A DNA stretch of 64,000 nt, taken from assembly GCA_029964075.1 (NCBI GenBank), contig CM057142.1, positions 2,805,770-2,869,769 of the forward strand, written 5' to 3'. Source of the stretch: Patiria pectinifera. Taxonomy: Eukaryota > Echinodermata > Asteroidea > Valvatida > Asterinidae. The notes below the pieces were generated by a model. The model was not told the origin of the DNA and searched no databases. It was given only the letters and a program-made list of their open reading frames with translations. This document shows positions 53,641-64,000 of the stretch, in pieces; the first letter of the stretch is position 1; the number at the start of each line of letters is the position of its first letter. A program made the translations under genes and the position numbers.

Positions 53641-53795
53641 GAAAATACAACATTTGCAAACATCAAAAAATAAAACTATCAAATCATTTTGAAATACCTT
53701 GCTGGACTGTTAGTGAATGACAGTGTAAAGCATCCTGTAAAATCATGGCACCTGGTATACTGTCATTTTCAAGAAAAGTGGTATTTTTGTATCAA

Positions 53796-53829
53796 TTTCC
53801 AACGCTGATCGGCCGATCAGCGTTGGAAA
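53796..53829. repeat. Perfect 34-bp palindrome
   Basis: TTTCCAACGCTGATCGG followed by its exact complement with no spacer. It lies between GPCR units 2 and 3. Confidence 0.95.
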
Positions 53830-54164
53830 AAAACTGGCTTTTTTTCAAATACTGGCCCCAGTTGACCATCGCACTTGTTTGCAATCGATTACACACCTAT
53901 GAATGGGTACAAGCCAGCTAGACTGGTTCCCTGACCTTACAATTCCCCAATATATGTAAACTGCTCTGTTTCTTCTTAAATGGAGTCAGGGAACCAGACT
54001 ACAGGAAAATGATTGTTTTTCTTGGTTTTTATAGCATTTTCGAACCCAAAACCTCAAAAAAGTCAGTGTAACTATATTTGCTATATATTTCCAACCCCCC
54101 AATTCCATCCATTTCTGAAAATTACAGCAAAAGCAAATGATGTACCGTATATTCCCTTTAAACA

Positions 54165-56070
54165 AGTCTATTTCACAAGTGAGAGAGAGTCAGTCAGTTT
54201 GATAGGTACAAAGACTGTAGTATGGCTCTCTGGGACCAGTTAAAAGCTTATCTACATGTACATGTATGGACCATTTCACCTGTAATGTCCTGTCAGTTGC
54301 TGACAAGCTAATTATCCGTCCACAATGTTCCTCATATTGCACTGCGGCGCTTAGTCAACACTTCCAAGCCAACGCTAATTTCATGTGACAAGCACTCAGT
54401 GAAGAGTAGAATACTGGGGGTAGTCATGGTAGTTGCTAAATACTCCAAATGAAAGTCCATATCAAGTGACAGTCTGACATGGTCTGATAAACCCATTACT
54501 TTTTAATCAATGCTTCATTACACGGCGGATGTCACTTTGGCTAGATTCTGACTTTTTTCATCATTAGCCATCAATCAAGAGTCAACAGGATGCAATAATA
54601 AGAGACTTGGCAGGTTACTGAGCCACACCTTTTTTTTTTAAGTTACAAAACCACAGTGTAATGCAACATGCACATATGTACCAGTACATGTACCGGTACT
54701 GCTAATGCAGAACTCCAGATGCTCACCACTGCCGTTGTAACGTGGTCGTCAGCTCTCAAATTAAACCAAATGCTCGGGGCTTGAATTGTGCATCAAACCA
54801 ACTAAGACTTCTCCACATCGCACATATTTCGTCCTCCTTTTTATTGTTCTCTCAGCATACTATCAGATTCTCAGCCAAAACAATCCCTGCCTTAAAATTC
54901 AGACTTCAACAGCAGTTCCAAGTCGTCAGCGTTCTGTTTCCAGCATGACTGCAGTAACTTCAGCCCATACGACGATGGACTTGGGATTTTACAATGCTTC
55001 TCCATTCAATGCATCCATGACACCAGAAACTGGAACCAGTGATTACCTTACCGACGTTATACGCCTCATCTTTCTCATCATAGAAACTGCTCTACTCCTA
55101 ACACTGAACCCACTTTGTCTCCTGGCTCTAAGCCATGTCAACGACACGGTCCAAGACACCACCAAAGTGTTTCTCCGCTCCATGACGGCTGCCGATTTGG
55201 GAGTGGGGATTTTCGGGGCCATCCCAATGACACTTTCGGTGATTTATGGGACTTGGCCATTGGGGCAAGCATTGTGTGGAATGCAGTCATTTCTGTTCAC
55301 CTCCTGTTCCATAGGATCCCTCCTTTCACTGCTCTTGCTATCTGTAGACAGGTACATATCTGTTGTGTACGCGCTCCGTTATTTTTCCTTAGTGACAGTG
55401 AAGCGAGCCCGAATTGCAGTCGGTACTGCATGGGCGGTTGTCTTGTGCATAGTGACAGGATATGGTCTTCTAACAGATTGGCAAGTCATATACACTGACC
55501 GTACACTGGGGTGTGTTTTTAACGTCAAGGGCATGAATTCATACCTCTACCTGCAAGTTATCTGCACGCTCATTTTGCTCAGCTGTATGTTGACACTTGC
55601 GGTTGTGTACACCAGACTTTTCTTGATTTCGCGCCAGCACGCACGACGCATTCACGTTGACAACCAGCCTGCTGGACAGGGAAACCGACTCGCGAGGCCT
55701 GCTACCAAGACTCTGCACACCATGCTGTTCATTGCTTTGTCTGCACTTTTTTTCAATCTTCTGCCCATCATATTCTTCATTTTTCGACTTTTTAATAATG
55801 CAATAATGACCTTTTTTATGGTTGTGCTACCGGTTCTGACAAACAGTTGGGTAAACGTTGTCATCTATTACCTCAGGAATGCGGAAATTCGCCAAGCGAC
55901 AATCCATCTTCTGGTATCGTGCTACAAATTTTGCAAACGGTGCCCACACTTCAATACAAACTGAGGAATTTAAACGACAGATTTAAACAAGAATCCATTG
56001 TTTTCAGCTCAAAAGCAACTGATAATTCTCAATTTGCTGTGACATCCTGTAATGGTGAGTCACTTTTGTG
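54165..56070 (+). repeat. GPCR duplication unit 3
   Basis: The upstream blocks (GAGAGAGTCAGTCAGTTTGAT; CTGTCAGTTGCTGACAAGCT; AGTGAAGAGTAGAATA) precede an intact GPCR. The 3' flank AAACAAGAATCCATTGTTTTC resembles unit 1. Confidence 0.85.
54945..55964 (+). CDS. Class A (rhodopsin-like) GPCR, copy 3
   Basis: Intronless, 339 residues from ATG 54945 (MTAVTSAHTTMDLGFYNASP); the frame is open further up but that part is not conserved. Same landmarks as the copy at 51407: AAD, DRY (SVDRYISVVYALRYFSL), no CWxP, NVVIYY in helix 7. It differs mainly in the N-terminus and the second extracellular loop (TDWQVIYTDRTLGCVFNVKG). Helices 3 and 6, the third intracellular loop (RLFLISRQHARRIHVDNQPA) and nearby DNA are almost identical. 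Coding and intact. Confidence 0.9.
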   Translation: MTAVTSAHTTMDLGFYNASPFNASMTPETGTSDYLTDVIRLIFLIIETALLLTLNPLCLLALSHVNDTVQDTTKVFLRSMTAADLGVGIFGAIPMTLSVIYGTWPLGQALCGMQSFLFTSCSIGSLLSLLLLSVDRYISVVYALRYFSLVTVKRARIAVGTAWAVVLCIVTGYGLLTDWQVIYTDRTLGCVFNVKGMNSYLYLQVICTLILLSCMLTLAVVYTRLFLISRQHARRIHVDNQPAGQGNRLARPATKTLHTMLFIALSALFFNLLPIIFFIFRLFNNAIMTFFMVVLPVLTNSWVNVVIYYLRNAEIRQATIHLLVSCYKFCKRCPHFNTN

Positions 56071-57100
56071 AGTTCGTGTAGCTCCAAGAAGTACCTATGG
56101 AAACCCAATTCTTTTCAAACTATTTCAGAATTTCAAACGGCATTTTCAGACACTTAATGCAAACATTCTTTGTGGGATTCCTTCGATTATTTGACTTACC
56201 AAAAATTTGTGTAGGCCATCTGATTCAAACATCATTCCAACATAATGTGTGGTACTAGTTCATGGTAAATATTCAAGATGTAATCGTCAACGGAAGTGAC
56301 AAGGGATGTTCATTTTCTGCAACATTTGCCACGGTTACCTACCTAAATTAACTATATTTTCCTCCTACATAACAGGTGGGTAAATCATCTTATTCTCTGT
56401 TTGGGACTTTTCAGTCAGAGGAAATTCTCACAAATTTCTCCTATTTTGTAAAAAGTGGTTTGGTGTATGTTACAATGTAGGTCGTTTAAGTCCATGTAGC
56501 TTCAGATATTTAATTATACTGCAAGCAATCCACAAAACTTAATTTTTCCTTTTTCTTTTTTTTTGAAAACCAAACGATTGACTTTTGTATATTTGTATTA
56601 TTGGTGTTGTAATTTCATTAATGTAACACACACAAATTTAATGAAAGGTGATTTAATTTAGTAAAATGATAACAAAAGCTGAATATGCAGATTTTGCAAT
56701 CACCTGCAATTACATGGAATAACTGAGATTTTTTCATCATTGTATATAGGCTGAACTAGCGCAAAACACTCAGTGATTTTGTCAGGCAGAGTTGTAAACT
56801 TGTAGTCAGGTGCACTACAAGTTAATACTGGAGGTCCCAGACTCAAAAAAGGCAGGCCATGGCGGGCCTTTTCAAGTCTGATACCGGCCAGCGCATTGAT
56901 TGCCAGGTTCACATGTAGGGGTCAACCTTATTTAAATAGGTATCTACACGCATACTAATAGGGCGCTGCGTTAATCGTGACGCAGAGTGTGCAGGAGAAG
57001 TAGGCCAATCAAACTGTAGGGGCATGTGGCACAGCCAAGATACCAATAAGATAATAGAAACATGATGAGGCCGTTGCCTGTCTTCATTATGAGGTCTTAC
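56071..57100. other. Intergenic; no gene seen
   Basis: AT-rich with no clear repeat ends and no coding signal. Confidence 0.5.
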
Positions 57101-58295
57101 TTACCGTAATTTTCGGAATATAAGCCGCGGCTTATACGTTGATTTTGCCCATGAAAATGTTTACTGCGGCTTATACACAGGGCGGCTTATACGCCGAGCC
57201 TTGAAGAATAAAAATGAAATTCACACGTGTATTTAGTGTACTGGTATAAGAAGAGATATGTTGCTGAAATGAATTATCAATTAAGAAAGTCATTAACGAA
57301 CCGAAACCACGTGCCACGTAAAGGTGCCGAGCGGTAAAAAGTACGGTGAAAGCCGTCTTCGATCGACGCTTGCAACAAGCCGTACGTGATTCTAGTGCTG
57401 CTAGCTGCGTGCAGCATGCTTTCCCCAGCGGACCACACCATTTGAGGTAATATAGGGGTGTACTATCTTGGAAACAACATTTCCGCTGTTAAAAAAAAAA
57501 AAAAAGGACGACTAATACTTTTTATGGTGTCCGAAACATTTCTTTATTCGATATTCAGTTGTTCAACATGTTCAACGTCACAATATAATTTTTGTACTTG
57601 AAATGTATTCAACAAACGATGGAAACCTCAAAACAGGGACTACATCACCCCTTACAAAATTAATGGATTCGTCCATGAAAATGGCAGCATCGTTTTGACT
57701 ATTTTCGAAGAAAGTTACGATCGAAACTTAAATACTGCTCGTTAGTAATCACAAAATTTGGTAAGTTTTGAGATAAAAACAGACCTGTATATTTTTAGGA
57801 CAAAACAAATCAGCATCTGTTGCCACAAAGCAAGATTTGTAAGAAGCGCTCCGGTCAGACAACACACGCAATGGGGGAAAATCACGGTGGGTTGCATATC
57901 ACGTGCTGCAGGAAAATGTTGTCCTAGGCCGGTGCGGCGCAGGCTGCCGCGCCGGGTGATGTATTAACTTTTACGGCCGGGGACCGGACGGGGCAGCCGG
58001 CAGCAATTCCCGGTGATTATTTCTCATCATCAATTTCCACATTTGTTTGTGAGAGTATCGATTGTAAATGATTTGATACAACATTTGTGGCCCTTTTTAT
58101 AGCTTCTGTAGTGTAAATGGAACTGGTTCAGAGCATTTTGGCTAGAATTTGGAGGCCTTACAAAATTGAAATCGCTGCCGTCGGTGCGGCTTATACGCCG
58201 GTGCGGCTTATACGCCGACTTCAAATCTTAATTTGCAGATTTTTGCGTGCTGCGGCTTATACGCCGCGCGGCTTATATTCCGAAAATTACGGTAA
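57101..58295. mobile_element. GCGGCTTATACGCCG-rich inverted-repeat element (~1.2 kb)
   Basis: The ends TTACCGTAATTTTCGGAATA and the exact complement face each other. Next to each end lie several copies of GCGGCTTATACGCCG. The interior (e.g. 57758-57967) has no recognisable transposase, so it is a non-autonomous DNA transposon. The superfamily is not assigned. Confidence 0.85.
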
Positions 58296-58383
58296 TCCTA
58301 AGTTTCTTGGAGGTGAATTGGGTTTTCATCATTTTCTGGAGAGAAGAGCATCCATTGATGAATATAATAATGGGCAATTCCAT

Positions 58384-60004
58384 GGTAACGGAAGGACGTT
58401 TTCACTCATTAAACAAAATTTCAAATGTGTGTATCACAGGCACTGTTCATAGTTACAGCAAACAAATGTCTCAATTGTATTGCTGTAACGCTACTTTCAT
58501 TTTCCACACTTTTGGGGGGCATGAATGCCTCCCGTTTATGAATTATGAATATTAATGAGGTCGGTAACGGAAGGACGGTAAAACGGACAAGGGTTTTCCA
58601 ACTTACTCGCGTTTTGTGTAAACTCTGTGAATTTTATAGGGCAATTATATTTTAAAGGTAGGAAATGGAATCCCTGAAGCTTTATCTATACTATACTGCC
58701 TTTCATTTGACTTTAAGTGTTTCGGTAATATAGTTACAACGTTTTAAGCAGATTATAATTTGGTAATGGAAGGACGGTAACGGAAGGACAAAAGGTTCAC
58801 TCAATTATAGCATGAACAAAATGTGAATTTACACTAATAATACAAGTGAAACAAATTGCTGAAATGTGTAACTGAATGAGAAATCAACAATATGCAGACC
58901 TGGCATAAATAATTATACACAAGAAACTATTGAGATAAAGAGAGAAGCCTGCTAATTAATGATAACAAAAGAAAAACGAGAACAACCCAAAACACATAAA
59001 TCACGAACACAAGACAACTACAGAAAGGACTTCAAACCCATCACCTCAATCCTTAAAAGTTTAAATACACAGTATTTGAGCACTTGGGTATATTGGTTAC
59101 ATGTTCATCAAAAACTTTTAATAATAATACCTGTAGGTTCAGTGGTTTACCTAAAGGGTGGGGGGGGGGGCGACCAGCCTACATGTGCATTTAAGGTAAA
59201 AACATCTACCGGTAGAACTGATGACTTCAGTTAGGCCTTGCTTTTAATTGAACTCTGAAATCAATGTTTGCAATCAAATTACAATGATTTAGAGTAGTAA
59301 CAATTAATTTATAAACATCCAAACTGAAATTGTTAACTGGGGCATAATTTGTCAGAGATTGCACCTCACATGTCTTACACATGTAAATTGAATGAAAGTG
59401 CCCAATAGTACTGGTACTTTCTGCCATCTCATTTTTGACTTAATTTGCTTCTGGATTGGCTTCACAGAATTTGTATCTTTCTCTATTGTCCATGAATGCT
59501 GATGGCAGCAACTTTATGATTTGATTTTCTGCAACAACTCCATGCATATGTACAAGTACTGGTACATGTACATGTACATCGGCATATATGTACAATGTAT
59601 GTACATTGTACATGTTGTACATGCCTGTGCCTTCCTTTGAAATAAACACCTTGCCCTGCTTATCCCGCTTTTGTGAAGGTGGATCACATGAATGTCCTTT
59701 CAATGCTCATTATACATGCATGTATTTGCAGTGATTTTCATTTTTCAAACATGAGCGCAAATGTCGTAACATTTGATAAAAATACGATTTGTCCTTCCGT
59801 TACCGTCCTTCCGTTACCAATTTGGTAACGGAAGGACGTGATTTAATTAATTGTAATTAAAAAACGAGAAGTACAGCAGTGTCAGTTATAATGTCATATT
59901 GAAGGCCTACCTAAACTTGCTTTGCACAATAACTTTCAATGCATTCATACTGCAAGTTTTAAAAATAAATTAAAAATAAGTATTTTTTCGGTAACGGAAG
60001 GACA
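58384..60004. repeat. Cluster of GGTAACGGAAGGACG words in both orientations
   Basis: The word or a one-base variant occurs at about 58384, 58562, 58763, 58777, 59823 and 59990 on the plus strand and twice in reverse at 59788-59816. At 59788-59838 the reverse pair and a forward copy form a palindrome. The DNA between copies is AT-rich and non-coding. Confidence 0.85.
59545..59625. repeat. TACATGTA-rich microsatellite
   Basis: Overlapping GTACATGTACATGTACAT and ATGTACAATGTATGTACATTG words make a self-complementary tract. Confidence 0.85.
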
Positions 60005-61164
60005 TTTTCGAGGCTGAAATATTAGAAGTCACTGAAGCGAAACAAATTATGCAAAATGTTAAAAACAATTTTTAGTCGGTTTTTCAAGACCAATACTTTC
60101 TCATGACAGAAACTGATGGCTTTAGTACATATTTTTGTGTGTCTATTGGTAGAATACTTTCATATCACTATTAATCACATTTTTAGGGTTAAAACAGGAT
60201 TATTACATAATCCTATTTTTTGGTACCGAAATGTATAAAAAATAAAATTCCAACTTCAAATCTTGAAAATATAGACTTTTAGCTTTCATTTGATGCCAAA
60301 TTTGTTTAAGTCACATGTATTTGAATTTTTTTGTGTCATGTCCACTTTGGTGTGGAATTGCCCTAATGCATCACAAGCTTGAGCCATGGTCTATAATTAA
60401 TTAGCAGATTCGCTGATAAATTATGCAAGACAACTGCAAAATCTAGAGGTCAAGCTCTAGATTTTGACCAATTAGTGGGCGCTTTCTATGTCGGGTCTTC
60501 GGTCATTCACCCATTGTCGCATCATAGACATGGATAAAAAAACCTAGACACAGCATTACAAAGGCTGTGGTCACGCGCTCTGTATTATGTTACACGATAC
60601 GCGCCCCGCTGTTGTTGTACATGTATTACAAAACACTGCATTCGAACTGATCAATCAAATATTTAGTCCTGATTTGGGAATAAAATGATGTCACGATTTA
60701 GTAAAGTCGACTCCGAGTGGCTGAGGCGCGAGATCGCCTAAATCTGCATGCTTGATATATCAGACGCTACACAGAGACTGGCTCGGTGGATAATGGGGTG
60801 ATACTCCTGGACTAAAGCTTTACATGCTTTCAAAAAATTCTGACAAAACCCCTTGATTATGTCAATGATGAAGTTTGGAAAAAATTAATTGGGAAATTCC
60901 ACATCATAAACTTAAATGCTTTTGTTGTACAACTACATTTGTATGTTACCAGTTGTGTGAGAAATTGTGAGCTAATTTCAGTTGTAAATAAGATTTTTTT
61001 CACAAACAACAGAATCGAATTACCAGTAATATCTGTGCCAAATTAGGTGAACATATCACTGTATTTAATATTCGTGGAATGTGAAAAAAAATGTGTCTAC
61101 ATGTAAGAAGATGATATTTTTGTGTAAGTGGGGCCCAAATTTTACAACTTTCCAAAGTGTATGA
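60005..61164. other. Intergenic; no gene seen
   Basis: No coding signal. A small hairpin GGCGCGAGATCGCC occurs at 60725. Confidence 0.45.
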
Positions 61165-61640
61165 CCAAATATATTTTGCTAGAATGGTGACTGTAACATT
61201 CTGGTTTGACTTTTGATATTGGACCAAAGCTCTCAAAATAATCAAGCATGTAACAGGGGGACGCCACTTCCAAAATCTGCATATTAATTCTTACAGTTGG
61301 ATCAGAAATGATCTGACAATTCAGGACAAAGATGATAGCTAAAAATATTGTAAAAAAAAAAAAATGTAAAAATACTGTTGAAATGACCTTAAATGGGACG
61401 TCACATGTTACAATGAAACCTCATTTTTGAGGTGCAAACTTATTTATGATTCATTTATACATGTATACAAGTACTATTTAGAATATATTTGAAACTTTGT
61501 ACATCTTCAAACAATTAAATGTAGGATGAAATCATTTCATATGCACAATTTTAACTGTTTATTTTTAATATTTTACTTTTGGTTGTCACACTTTTGCTCA
61601 TTTTTTTAGAATCTGAGAGATAATATTTTACAATAAACAA
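61165..61640. repeat. Dispersed repeat, copy 2 (related to 49960-50445)
   Basis: Colinear blocks with the copy at 49960, ending at the start of the palindromic repeat. Confidence 0.75.
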
Positions 61641-62131
61641 ATATTGAGTGGCTCAGAGTGAAATGGGAGGAATATTATCGCAAGGTAAAATCTGGACTTT
61701 TCCATTTCACGAGACGAAGCCGAGTGAACTGGAAAAGTCCAGATTTTACCGAGCGATTTAATATTCCTCCCATTTCACAATTTAAAGTCACTCAATATTT
61801 GTTTTATATAACTGACATATACCGTAGATCCTTGTCATTTGATATATTTGACCTTTTATTTCAATACAAAATTGGTGGAAAATGTACTTCTCTCTTCCAA
61901 ACCACCTCTTCACGAAAATGTTTGAACCCAACTCTGTAGCGCTGGCTTTTTGGAACAATACGCGCTAGCACACAAATTGCACACACATACTGCGTCATGG
62001 AACAAGAACTGTTGAATAGTATTTCCCATTCCCCATGGGCGAATGGGACTTTTTGAGCCCCGGCGTGAATGGGAGCAATAACTAATGTCAGGTGATTTGA
62101 GTTCCACCAATCAAATGACAAGGATCTAAAA
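61637..62131. repeat. Dispersed palindromic repeat (copy 3 of 3)
   Basis: A palindrome at about 61637-61810 (GGTAAAATCTGGACTTTTCC and its complement; outer CAAATATTGAGTG / CACTCAATATTTG) is followed by an inverted-repeat piece between TAGATCCTTGTCATTTGAT (61829) and ATCAAATGACAAGGATCTA (62112). Related to 32029-32465. Confidence 0.75.
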
Positions 62132-64000
62132 GATCGTCTATGGACCATAAAACCCATAGAGTCAGGACTGTCAGTTGCTCCATATAGAGCTACAATGTAC
62201 TGTACATTGCTGACAAGCAAATTATCTGTCCATCATTTTCCACATATTGCACTACGCTTTATCATGTTTATAGTAAACACTTCCCAGCCGAGGCGAATTT
62301 CTAGTGACAAAAACGCAGTGAAGAGTAGAATAGTTGCTGCCTCTAAATGACAGTCAATATCAAGTGAAGGTCTCGCACGATCAGATAAACCCATTGCTTT
62401 TTAATCAACGCTTTTAATCAAATTGGACACCATTGGTGGATCTGTGCTATCCCCTGATCACACTGCACACTATAAATCGATCGTACAGCCACCGATCGAT
62501 CGCGCTATGTCACACATCCAGGACTTTTTTTTTTGTCGCGCTACTTCACGGGTACTTCAAAATATCGCGACTGACCGATCTTTAATTTGTTTTGGCCTTA
62601 CTGATCGACTTGCTTGTAAACACACGTGTCAGGTGCCGCACCCTTTTAAAGTCACAAAATCACAGTGTAATGCATGATGCATGTACTGCTAATGCGGAAT
62701 GCCAGATTTTCAGGACTGCGATTGTAGAGTGGTCGTCGGTTCTCGAATTATACCAATTTTCGGGGCTTGAATTGTGCATCAAACCAGCTGAGACTTCTCC
62801 ACATCACCCAACACGTCAACATAATCCTTGCCTTGAAATTCAGACTTCAAATATTCTGCAGTTTCATGATCAAGTCATCAGTGTTTTTGTGCTGACTTCT
62901 GCTTCCAGCATGACTGCAGTAGCTTCAACGCAAGCGACGATGGACTTGGGATTTTACAATGCCTCTCCATTCAATGCATCCATGACAACGGAAACTGAGA
63001 CCGGGGATGTCCTCACTGACGTTTTGAAACTCATCTTTCTCATCATAGAAACCACTCTACTCTTAACACTGAACCCACTTTGTCTCCTGGCTCTAAGCCA
63101 TGTCCACGACACGGTCCAAGACACCACCAAAGTGTTTCTCCGCTCAATGACGGCCGCTGATTTGGGAGTGGGGATTTTCGGGGCCATCCCAATGACACTT
63201 TCGGTGATTTATGGGACTTGGCCATTGGGGCAAGCATTGTGTGGGATGCAGTCATTTCTGGCCACCGCCTGTACCTTAGGATCCCTCCTTTCGTTGCTTT
63301 TGCTATCTGCAGACAGGTACATATCTGTTGTGTATGCGCTCCGTTATCATTCCTTAGTGACGGTAAAGCGAGCCCGAATCGCAGCCTGCACTGCATGGAC
63401 AGTTGTCTTTTGCATTGTGACAGGGTATGGTCTACTCACTGATTGGCAAGCCATATACGATGATCGTTCACTAGGGTGCGCTTTTTATAAAGAGGGAGTA
63501 AAATCATACCTCTACCTTCAAGTTATCCTCACGTTCATTTTGCTCAGCTGTATGTTGACACTTGCTGTTGTGTACACCAGACTTTTCCTGATTTCGCGCC
63601 AGCACGCACGACGCATTCACGTTGACAACCAGCCTGGACAGGAAAACCGACTCGCGAGGCCTGCTACCAAGACTCTGCACACCATGCTGCTCATTGCTTT
63701 GTCTGCACTTTTTTTCAATCTTCTGCCCATCATATTCTTCATTTTTCGACTTTATGACAATGCAATGACGATCCTCTTTCTGGTTGTGCTCCCCACACTG
63801 ACAAACAGTTGGGTAAACGTTGTCATCTATTGCCTCAGGAATGCGGAAATTCGTAGAGCGACAGTCAATCTTCTGGCATCATGCTACAAATTTTGCAAAT
63901 GGTGCCCACAATTCAATCCAAACTAAGGAACTGGAAAGACAGCGTTCAGCTCAAAATCAACTGATGAGTCTCAATGTGCTGTGACATCCTGTGATGGTGA
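62120..64000 (+). repeat. GPCR duplication unit 4 (runs to the window end)
   Basis: The upstream blocks ACTGTCAGTTGCTCCATATA, TGCTGACAAGCAAATTATCT and GCAGTGAAGAGTAGAATAGT precede the gene. An unrelated CG-rich stretch (62450-62600) is inserted before the gene. Confidence 0.8.
62910..63926 (+). CDS. Class A (rhodopsin-like) GPCR, copy 4
   Basis: Intronless, 338 residues from ATG 62910, the start conserved among the copies. DRY is present in LLLSADRYISVVYALRYHSL, AAD in helix 2, CWxP is absent, and NVVIYC in helix 7 replaces the tyrosine of the NPxxY-like motif. Two residues are missing in the third intracellular loop (DNQPGQENRLARP). The second extracellular loop (TDWQAIYDDRSLGCAFYKEG) is again the most divergent part. 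Same family as 51407 and 54945. Confidence 0.9.
   Translation: MTAVASTQATMDLGFYNASPFNASMTTETETGDVLTDVLKLIFLIIETTLLLTLNPLCLLALSHVHDTVQDTTKVFLRSMTAADLGVGIFGAIPMTLSVIYGTWPLGQALCGMQSFLATACTLGSLLSLLLLSADRYISVVYALRYHSLVTVKRARIAACTAWTVVFCIVTGYGLLTDWQAIYDDRSLGCAFYKEGVKSYLYLQVILTFILLSCMLTLAVVYTRLFLISRQHARRIHVDNQPGQENRLARPATKTLHTMLLIALSALFFNLLPIIFFIFRLYDNAMTILFLVVLPTLTNSWVNVVIYCLRNAEIRRATVNLLASCYKFCKWCPQFNPN

Overview
This is animal nuclear DNA, most likely from a marine invertebrate (an echinoderm, hemichordate or cephalochordate would fit; the sequence alone does not settle it). It has spliced genes with GT/AG introns, many short inverted-repeat transposons, tRNA-derived SINEs, LINE debris, and a strong excess of TACATGTA words in the host part.

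Host genes: (1) A GALNT7-like polypeptide GalNAc-transferase lies on the minus strand from 37438 down past the left part of the window. Seven consecutive coding exons join with matching splice phases, and the last one is present twice in tandem (2686-2808 and 2885-3007), which looks like a mutually exclusive exon pair. The lectin-domain exons are not seen here. (2) A BTBD17-like BTB/BACK/TRAF-like gene on the minus strand has two exons (49418-49786 and 44225-45319). (3) On the plus strand there is a tandem cluster of intronless rhodopsin-class GPCR genes (51407-52429, 54945-55964, 62910-63926) plus one internally deleted copy near 53339. Each sits in a duplicated unit that includes about 0.8 kb of upstream sequence.

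The centre of the window (15800-30853) is a 15.05 kb Maverick/Polinton, inserted in GALNT7 intron 3 only 27 bp from the splice donor of exon 3. It has 375-bp terminal inverted repeats about 98% identical and a 5-bp direct duplication ATACA. It encodes a retrovirus-type integrase, a protein-primed family B DNA polymerase, a double-jelly-roll major capsid protein, a penton-like protein, an A32-type packaging ATPase, and a set of conserved Polinton proteins of unknown function with membrane segments or coiled coils. No adenovirus-type cysteine protease was recognised. Unusually, its first gene (16311-16802) looks like a TFIIB-type transcription factor (zinc ribbon plus one cyclin-like repeat). 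Several starts are preceded by a recurrent TATATTAAA motif, and the inverted repeats carry an array of CACGTGACCTTGAAA sites. Several reading frames are broken, mostly at homopolymers, so this copy is either decaying or carries sequencing errors.

The rest is introns and intergenic DNA filled with non-autonomous inverted-repeat elements (several flanked by TTAA or starting CAGGGTG), palindromes, minisatellites, a LINE 3' fragment, SINEs, and a cluster of a GGTAACGGAAGGACG word around 58.4-60.0 kb.
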